Below, piece after piece: positions 56,546 through 64,000 of a stretch of DNA of 64,000 nucleotides; position 1 is the first letter of the stretch; every line of letters starts with the position of its first letter. The position numbers were made by a program, and so were the translations under genes. Below the pieces are notes generated by a model that made no database searches, was not told the DNA's origin, and was given only the letters and a program-made list of their open reading frames with translations. The DNA is from Chelonoidis abingdonii (lineage: Eukaryota; Chordata; Testudines; Testudinidae), in assembly GCF_003597395.2 (NCBI RefSeq), contig NC_133771.1, positions 129,299,683 through 129,363,682 of the forward strand, in the 5' to 3' direction.

Positions 56546-58058
56546 CAGTGGTTCCAAAACTTTAACAACCTGTGAACCCCTTTCGTAAAAATATCAAATC
56601 TCACCAACCCCTTCCTAAAAATGAATATTTCCAGGGATTTTCTCCCTTATCTGAGCATAAATTATAGAAGCAGTGATCTTGGAAATTATTTGGGTTTTTT
56701 TAATGACATGCTTATTACACACTACTTATTATTAATTACATTATTAATTTTATTACATTATGAAAACAGCAACACTCTTCCAAGATTTCACTTTTTTAGC
56801 TAATATCACTTCGATTAAGCCTTGTCATAAACAGATGGTAAAGGGTTAATGTCTCTTTTACCTGTAAAGGGTTAACAAGCTCAGTAAACCTGGCTGACAC
56901 CTGACCAAAGAACCAATCAGGAGTCAAGATACTTTCAAATCTGGGTGGAGGGAAGTCTTTGTTTTGTGCTGTTTTCTTTGTTCTCTGTTCTCTCTGGGGT
57001 CTGAAAGGGATCAGACATGTATACAGGCTCTCCAATCTTTCTGAAAAAGTCTCTTCTATTCAATACTGTACGTACTAGATAGTAGGCGGATTAGGCATTT
57101 GTTTGTTTTCTTTATTGCAAATGTGTATTTTGCGGGAAGGATTTTAACTCTGTTTGCTGTACCTTGTATACTTAGACTGGGAGGGAGAGTCCCTCTGGTC
57201 TAGGTGAAGCTAAAAGACCCTGTAAAATATTCCATCTTGATTTTACAGAGATAATTTTTACTTTTTTCTTTCTTTAATTAAAAGCTTTTCTTTTAAGAAC
57301 CTGATTGATTTTTTTTCATTCTTGTGTGAGACCCCAGGGGACGGGGTCTGGACTCACCAGGGATTGGTGGGGGGAAAGGAGAGAAGGGGGAGGGAAAGGT
57401 TAATTTCTCTCTGTGTTAGGATCACTGTCTCTCTCTCAGGGAGAGTCTGGGAGGGGGAGAGAAGGGGGGGAAGATGAATTTCCTCTCTGTTTTAAGATTC
57501 AAGGAATCTGAATCGCAGTGATCTCCCAGTGTAACCCAGGGAGGGGAAAATCTGGGAGGAAGAAAGGAGGGGGGAATGGTTTATTTCCCTTTGTTTTGAG
57601 ACCCAAGGGGTTTCGGTCTTGGGTCCCCCAGGGAAGGTTTTGGGGGACCTGGAGTGTACCCAAACACTATATTTTGGGTTGGTGGCAGCGTGATAAGATC
57701 TAGCTAGGAATTAAGCTTAGAAGGGAACAGGCAGGTCCCCACTTTCTGGACTCTAAAGTTCAAAGTGGGAAAGAGACCCTGACAAGCCTCCTACATGTTT
57801 CATCAAGGAGTATCAGATGTGAAACAGCATGAAGGTATTTAAGAAGCCAGCTCAATTAAAGAGTTCCTCCCACAAGCATCTGGGTCTTGAGCAGTCCAGG
57901 AAAACAACAAAGCTTAAACTTGTTCTGCCAGGAAGTCATGGGGCTCAGGCTGCTGGCCTCCAAGCCCGGGGTCCCTAGGAATGGCTCTGTCTGCCATTAC
58001 AGAATTTTTTTCTGAGAACCCCCAATACATTTCGCGAACTCCAGTTTGGGAACCACTG
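56546..58058. mobile_element. hAT element split by a solo LTR
   Basis: The ends CAGTGGTTCCAAAACT and AGTTTGGGAACCACTG are near-perfect inverted repeats. Flanks CCCTAAAG and CCTTAAAT agree at 6 of 8 positions. Without the LTR and its duplicated bases the element is about 546 bp and non-coding. Confidence 0.85.
56823..57784 (+). mobile_element. Solo LTR of an endogenous retrovirus-type element, copy B
   Basis: Starts TGTCATAAACAGATGG and ends CCCTGACA. It is flanked by a perfect 5-bp duplication, AGCCT, at 56818-56822 and 57785-57789. It is 962 bp. It has a CCAAT box (about 56911) and an ATTAAA polyadenylation variant (about 57278), followed by a purine-rich block. Same family as 981-2034. No coding region. 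Confidence 0.95.
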
Positions 58059-58805
58059 CCTTAAATGTAATGCTGTTGTTGCAACAACAACAAAAAACAC
58101 ACTAGTTGTTTGCAGTTTTTATTGCCTCAAGATAGTTACTGTAAATTAAATAAAAGCAAATCCAAATTTTCATCTAACTGAAGCCAGTATTTCAATGGGG
58201 ATCCAGTGGCTACGTTTTTCACATGGTTGTAGGGAGGGAAAGAAATCTCTGGGCAACACTTATTTTTGATTCTTATAGGTATTAATTCCATACTCCGATA
58301 ACTATCTGCCTTGGGCTTTCTGGTTATTGATCTGTACCAAAAAGCAGATCTCACATCTCCAGCAAGTATTTTGGCTAATATATTTTCCTCCTAACATTAA
58401 TACTCTCTTTAATTTCAACCTCAAGAAGCAGAAATAAATTGCAGAGTCCATGGCTTTAGCTTGTAAAAGCAGAGCAGACATTGTGAATGTGTGTTGGACA
58501 GCTTGTCACAGTCTGCTGCAGAATCCAATTAATTCTCTTAAGTTAATATGCCTTTCTTCATTATATCTATTTTAATTTTGGGGAGGAAATAACTTTGGCT
58601 GTCCACCACAGAATTTAAAAAATCTTAATCCAAATTAATGGCACTTCCATAACACTTGCATATATATGTTGAAAATGTGGTGGAAAGTCTGATTTGCTAT
58701 CTAAATTTATCAGCAGGAAGCATTAAATGTCCTTCCACATATCTCACAAGTAATTGATGAAAACTACCATAATAAACAATTTGATACTATAATAAACAAT
58801 TGGAT
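58059..58805. promoter_or_regulatory. Candidate conserved non-coding stretch
   Basis: Repeat-free sequence with AATCCAATTAATTC and GTTAATATGC homeodomain-type strings (about 58530). No coding signal. Suggestion only. Confidence 0.12.
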
Positions 58806-58809
58806 ACTG

Positions 58810-59900
58810 AAGCTGGCATGGCTGTTCCTCTGCTTCCACTTCTGAGGGAGGCCACGCCTCCTTGCAAAGGAAAAAAGGGAAGAATTGGCAGCTCTTAAGG
58901 GGCCCCTGCCTTCTGGCAGGGCGAGGCCATACACAGCATGGGTTTTGACCTGCAATCATGCAGAGCTACAGCAGTTTATTCACCCTGCCTTTAAGCAGGG
59001 TTCTGGCTGGGGTGGGTGCCATGCACAGTCTATGAAGCTCAAGGAGGGGTCACTGAGGGGTGCAGGCCCCCTGACCTAAGGAGGGGGGAGTACTGCCACC
59101 CCAGGTGTCAAGTGGCAGAGGGGACACAGATCATCCCAACTCCACTACGTCCCAGCCCAGGGCCCTAACAGTGGTGGAGTGGTCTGCCACTGGATCAGCA
59201 TGCTGATCTTGTCGCCAGCCAGCTCTTAACCAGATAGTCTCCTGGTTTCTCTGGGCTGCTTCCTACTCTCCCCTTGGGGGTACCTGGGTCCGGTGGTTGT
59301 TCTCAGTCTCCTCGGGATATATGGCCAAGGGTAGCAGTAGCAGCTCCTCAGCATTGGTAGTTGCAGGGCTCTCTGAAGGCTCATACATGCCCTTGGCACA
59401 ACCTCAGTTCTCCTTGGCATCCTTCTCCAGCAGCAGAGAAGATGCCTAACCTTTGAGGCTAGGACAAGAAGCAATGGGCTTAAATTGCAGCAAGGGCGGT
59501 TTAGGTTGGACATTAGGAAAAACTTCCTAGCTGTCAGAATGGTTAAGCACTGGAATAAATTGCCTAGGAGACTGTGGAATGTCCATCACTTGGTATTTTT
59601 AAGAGAAGGTTGGACAAACACCTGTCAGGGATGGTCTAGATAATACTTAGTCCTGCCTTGCATGCAGGGGACTGGACTAGATGACCTCTCGAGGTCCCTT
59701 CTAGTTAGATGATTCTATGCATTTGTGTCCCTTGGCAGCTGCCTCCCAACTGAGCTGCTGGGCCAGCCTTTTATAATTTCCCTTCATGTCCCACCCCCCT
59801 GCTTCCAGTGTGCAGAGGGTGGTCCTCCTGGCTCTGCCCATCAGGCTGTTTGCGGCGTTCCCTCCGCTTCTGCCTCTGAGGGAGGCCATACCTCCTCACT
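58810..59900 (-). mobile_element. Retroviral-type LTR, split by a CR1
   Basis: In the minus sense: a GC-rich upstream part, TATA-like AATTATAAAAGG (about 59775), then the CR1 insertion. A downstream part follows with GGTGAATAAACTGC (about 58975), a polyadenylation signal. A block of about 45 bp containing GAGGGAGGCCA is present at both edges (58820-58865 and 59858-59895). That suggests a tandem arrangement or the start of a second LTR. Ends approximate. Confidence 0.6.
59450..59718 (+). mobile_element. CR1 LINE 3' end
   Basis: Canonical CR1 3' blocks: GACAAGAAGCAATGGGCTTA, TTAGGAAAAACTTCCTAGC, GCACTGGAATAAATTGCCTA, AGGTCCCTTCTAGTTAGATG, ending GATTCTATG. It is 5' truncated, about 270 bp. It lies antisense inside the LTR at 58810-59900. 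Confidence 0.92.
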
Positions 59901-60179
59901 ACAGATACCTTTAAATTTATTAGGCCAAATCTTGGATTCCATGTTAAGGGAAAGATTGTAACTCACTCTATCACAGGTAGCAGTATGGCATATAGAGCAG
60001 CCTCAATAGACCCACTTCTTTTCCTCTGGCATAGCTGGTGGGGAGTTGATGGGCTGGTAGAGTGAACAACGCCTTGGCTCTTCCCCACAACTCACTTGCC
60101 ATCACAGAATGGAGAGTAATCTGCACCAGATATAGGTGTGGTGTAATCTAACCCCCGAAGCAGAGAGAGAGAAAAATGG

Positions 60180-60560
60180 ATTTTCTGAACTGAAAAATAA
60201 AAAAACACGGAATCAGAAAACTAGTTTCAATATGTTTTTTTCCAACTGTAATGTTTTGAGATAACCCAAAACAATTTTTAAAAACTCATTCATCTACTCA
60301 GAATAATACTGAGCTTTTCATTTTGATTTTGAGTGTTTTTCACCCTTGTTTGTACATTAAAAAAAGTCTGGCCAGATTTAAAATTGAAATTCTGTTTCAA
60401 ATCAAAATATTTTTAAGTGAAACTGTTGAAACAAAATATTTTGATTCCTTTCTTTTCTTTTCTAACCAAAATTATTTTCCAAATTCGTCCCAAATTCAAC
60501 AAATAGCTTTGAACCCTGAAAAAATGCATTTTTCAGCAAAAGTATTATCTGCTTAAAAAA
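60180..60560. repeat. AT-rich GTTTCAAAATGAAAC-type repeat, copy 3
   Basis: Strings such as GTTTCAAATCAAAATATTTT and CTGTTGAAACAAAATATTTT. Same texture as 14736-15110 and 18160-18545. Confidence 0.45.
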
Positions 60561-61295
60561 AATGTGGCCAATATTACCAGGGACCAGACTATGAATCAGA
60601 GTCAAAGCTTGGTTCCCGATGTTTTCCAGAGACTGTGCAGCTATGTATTATCTCTGACTCACTACTCATGGCAAAGCCACAGCTGTGCCCTCAGTTTTCC
60701 CTCAGTCAGAACTCTCCAGTGAAATAAACAGGATCTTTGCCTGAACAAGGACTGAGTAAAAATTGAACAAGGACTTCAGGATTTAGCCTCTGAATGTCTG
60801 ATAAAAAGCTGAGGCAAGCTGTTCTTTCATTTTTTACATACAGCTTTCATGAATTACTTCTGAGATTTATGGAAGAATATTTAATGCTTCCCGGATAAAC
60901 ATTTAAGTAGCAAATCACACAGTCTCAGTACATTTTAAATATATGATATGTACCGGTGTTATAGAATCCTGGTTAATTAATTTGAATTAGTTGCTTATTG
61001 CTATTTCTTGGGATTTTACAGAACACAGCTTAAATTCTAAACAAATCTCTTTGACCTGTTAATGGGTTTTTATAAGGATTGTTTAAGAACTCTCCTTGTG
61101 TTTGTCTACGCATTTGAATGTAATTTGAATAGAGTTTTTCATGCTGTTGAAGTAGATACAAAGAAAAGTAACTTCCAAAATCCAAAAAGTGAGTATCAGT
61201 CCCAACATTAAATAGGGTTACAATGCTCTGTTAATGATATTCATACTTTGTAATTCTTCCCAGCATTTCTATAGTACCTTCCAATGGTACTATTG
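60561..61295. other. No recognised feature
   Basis: Nothing diagnostic. AATTAATTTGAATTAG near 60975 is a homeodomain-type string only. Confidence 0.4.
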
Positions 61296-61425
61296 TCAGA
61301 GCTATAACGTAAAGACAGACCTGAAGAAAAGCTCTGTGTAAGCTCAAAAGCTTGTCTCTTTCACCAGCAGAATTTGGTCCAGTAAAAGATATTACCTCAC
61401 CCACCTTGTCTCTCTTAGAGCTATT
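61296..61425 (-). mobile_element. Retroposon end (GTGTTGGTCCCAGGATATTAGA family), copy 2
   Basis: Plus-strand GACCTGAAGAAAAGCTCTGT, AGCTCAAAAGCTTGTCTCTT, TTTGGTCCAGTAAAAGATATT, CCTCACCCACCTTGTCTCTC. It is the reverse of the family at 43097-43215 and lacks the GTGTTGGTC start. Confidence 0.65.
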
Positions 61426-61740
61426 ATGAAACATTCTTGGGTGATTGTAAACAAATGGGCTGGTTCTTAGATGAGATCAGTCTTATGGATATGATTTGGG
61501 GCCTGGAAAAGGAGTTCAAAACAATCTAATCTGTAAATTGGACATAACTCCACTGGCCTTTGCTTAGCTTGATGTTCTCCTCAATTCATTCACAACTGTG
61601 GAAAATCTTCTCCAGAGAGATGGAAACTTTAGGTGAAAGGAATCTGACAAGAAGACAATGACAATTCAACTGAATCTCTTCCTATTCATCTGCATCTTTA
61701 TGTACTATAGCTTAATTATCACTAAACAACTCATTTAGAA

Positions 61741-61800
61741 CCTGATCTGAAGCCTATTGAAGCAACAGAGAGAATCCCATGGAATTTAATGGATACTGGA
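61741..61800. repeat. Short palindromic interspersed repeat
   Basis: CCTGATCTGAAGCCTATTGAA...ATCCCATGG...AATTTAATGG: left arm and core of the family at 5983-6060. Confidence 0.5.
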
Positions 61801-62821
61801 TGACATCCAGGGATTGCTACCTATCATTCTTCTGCATCTCTTTCTTTCAGTGCCACCAATTGCTACATCCGCTTTTCAGTGCATTTTCATAGTCCACAGT
61901 AGCTCTCTTCCAATACCAGGTAGCTGGTGAGCCACATAGCATAATTCCTTAAAAAATAAGCTTCTGAAGTCTATTTTCATGTCTTATAGATACAGAAGGT
62001 ATAAATACAAATGTACTGCACAGATTTTATGAGCATTCTCTTTCCTGTGGCATCATACTACCTTACCCCCATCACAGCTGCTAGGGCTTATTCTGAGCCT
62101 GCCAATGTCCAAATGTGGGACAAACTTCAAAAATGAGGGGCACTGAACAAATAATGGACCAGAAAGGTGATGGTTATGTGTGATTTGATTTTCAGTAAAT
62201 GTAACATTTTCTATACCCTCAGTCTTACTGTTCTGCACCGGAGAGAAGCATTTCCCATCCAAAACTGCTACCCTCCCTCACATTGAGTAGCACTCGCTCT
62301 ATATGTAGTCCAGTGGCAGTAGTCATGGTGTCATTGTGAGTAAGAATCTGGCCTCTCTCATTAACAGACAGGCAACACTGCCTATTTTGTGTAGGATGCA
62401 GATAAATTTAGGTGTCATATGAAGGAGATCTTTTGGAATGAGGGACAGATGAGAGACATGACTGGAAACTTTCAGGTACCTCTAAGTAATAGGATGATGG
62501 GAAGCTGGCAGGTAAATGGAATAGTTTACCTCTAACTAATCCTCCTCAACACATAAACACTGACATATTTCTTTTTCATTCCTGACAGGTGGTACAAGTT
62601 GAGCTTGGAAGTTTGCTGGATAACATTCATTTTAATCATTAAAATTAAACTGATATTAAACAATTAGCACCAATATTTGTGTTGGATTATCCCTATGCCC
62701 AGTATTTAAAGGATCTGCTAGATGGCTTAGTTTGTTTATTTTTCTGGGACTAGAAGTCATCTTAATTGTGGCTTGGAGCTTTAAATACAATAAGCCCATA
62801 TCCTGGTTCATCTGATATAAA

Positions 62822-63140
62822 GCAACATTGCCAACTGCAGATGTTCAAAACTCTTGAGAACGGCCCCTCCCCAATTCTGAGATTATTTTAAAAATCATGA
62901 GTTTTTTTTCTTTTAAATATTGACTTTTGGGAAGAGAAGGGTTATTTCCCTTTTGGTATTTGAGCCCTTAGGGATCATGTTTTCAAGTTTTTTTCCTCTG
63001 GCAGGAGGGCTAGAAATTTATATTTTTAAAATGAAAGCCAAGACTCTCAATCACCTGACTCCAGGAGCTGGGTTAAAAAGAAAAGACACACCAAATATTG
63101 TGAGGCTCCCAGTTAAACCAGAAGATTTTGCAACTGAGAA
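62822..63140. mobile_element. Non-autonomous DNA element, GCAACATTGCCAAC end
   Basis: The left end GCAACATTGCCAACTGCAG is followed by AATCATGAGTTTTTT, AATCACCTGACTCCAGGAGC and a degraded right end near 63140 (TTTTGCAACTG). I recognise the family from turtle genomes (from memory). The open frame at 62920-63189 lies in it and is not a gene. Confidence 0.5.
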
Positions 63141-64000
63141 AGCGACTTCAGTATCCTTGAGTACCAAAGAGGACAAAATAAATAACTGAAATCTGACAGT
63201 GTGACCCTACTTTGAGCATCTTCTTACTCAGACATACATTTCTCTCCTCTGCAGAGAGCTGGGAGAACATTCACTGAATCATATATTCAATAAATTGTGT
63301 GACTTTTTTTCCCTTCAGATAAATTACTTGCTGAATATTCATTAACCACCCAGCTCTGACAATGAAACGTGCCTCCAGCGCTCACTGTGTATTTGCCAGT
63401 TGCCGTGTGAGTTGTGCCTTCCTGGTTTCATGAAATACCAGTGTGTCAGGAATGAAGACTTGCAGCTGCGCCTGCCCAGTATCCGTGCAGCCTATGAGCA
63501 CAGCCGAGCTCTTAAACCGAACAACAACAACTGCCCTCTGGCTTCTTAAAGCTCATGCCTGCAGTTGTGATCTCTCTTGTGTCTACCTTGTTCTAGCTCT
63601 GCTCCTGCCTTGTTTCCAGCTTTGCTCCTACCCTGCCCAGTCCACTCCACTGCTCTGACCACAGGCCTGATTGCCCACATCCCAGTTCAAGACACACTGC
63701 TGCTAGCATATGCGGCTCACAAAGCTTTTTAAGAGACAAGACCTACAAGTGTTTTAAGTTCACAAGTCTGAAGCAGAAAATCTTTTGTGCTTACAGCAGA
63801 TAGTGTGCACAAATTATTATCTGAGCAAAAAAACAGAGCTCCAATCCTAGACATAAGTAAAGAGGCATGGTATGGGACATATGCTTGACCACCTGACTCC
63901 TAGCCACTATTAGCCCACAAGTAACGTAGGAGTAGATGAAAACAGCTGGAAGCAACCATCAGGAGCTCGCTAGATACTGGAAATGCTTGCTAACAGTGTG
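63141..64000. other. No firmly recognised feature
   Basis: 63440-63670 is pyrimidine-rich (CTGCTCCTGCC, TTTGCTCCTACCCTGCC) and may be part of an old LTR, but no ends or signals support it. Confidence 0.3.

Noticed and set aside
1..64000. CRISPR array, operon or bacterial insertion sequence
   Set aside because: No regularly spaced repeats, no prokaryotic gene density, and abundant vertebrate-type retroelements.

Overview
This window looks like repeat-rich, AT-leaning nuclear DNA of a sauropsid vertebrate, most likely a turtle. The sequence-based reasons are CR1 LINE 3' ends with the ATTCTATG-type tail, MIR-type tRNA SINEs, and a dense set of hAT, PIF/Harbinger and Tigger-like non-autonomous DNA elements and retroviral-type LTRs whose sequences I recognise from turtle genomes. 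That recognition is from memory, not from a search. I find no intact host protein-coding gene, no rRNA or tRNA gene and no CRISPR array. The many open reading frames are chance frames or fossils of mobile elements. The window is intergenic or deep-intronic DNA.

Region 0.5-5 kb: a degenerate LINE (minus strand) is split by a solo LTR (981-2034, perfect 5-bp target duplication) and by a 303-bp hAT element (2578-2880, perfect 8-bp duplication). A second LTR and a Ty3/gypsy-type gag relic follow. Region 5-20 kb: an old LINE-like repeat carrying a perfect 36-bp hairpin, a SINE, an ERV-type LTR (11.8-13.1 kb), a CR1 and a MITE. Region 20-24 kb: an unidentified decayed coding sequence in three frames, three hAT elements nested in one another, and a nearly complete Harbinger element with a fossil transposase and a retroposon inserted in it. 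Region 24-40 kb: sparser, with SINE, CR1, MITE, hAT and a SCAN-like gag plus LTR.

Region 40-52 kb holds the least familiar material. Two decayed coding sequences of multi-copy families that I cannot classify converge on each other: 40580-41605 plus, and 48240-45978 minus. The second is flanked by inverted repeats of about 360 bp (45617-45978 and 51427-51788), as expected of a DNA transposon with long terminal inverted repeats. Its interior was later hit by a retroposon with an 11-bp target duplication and by LTR elements. Region 52-60 kb: a second, different LINE with a MITE inside it, a Tigger-like element, a hAT element split by a solo LTR with a perfect 5-bp duplication, and an LTR split by a CR1. 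The last 4 kb hold short repeats only.

The elements do not work together as a pathway. What the window offers is a stratigraphy: each nest gives a relative age order for the families involved.
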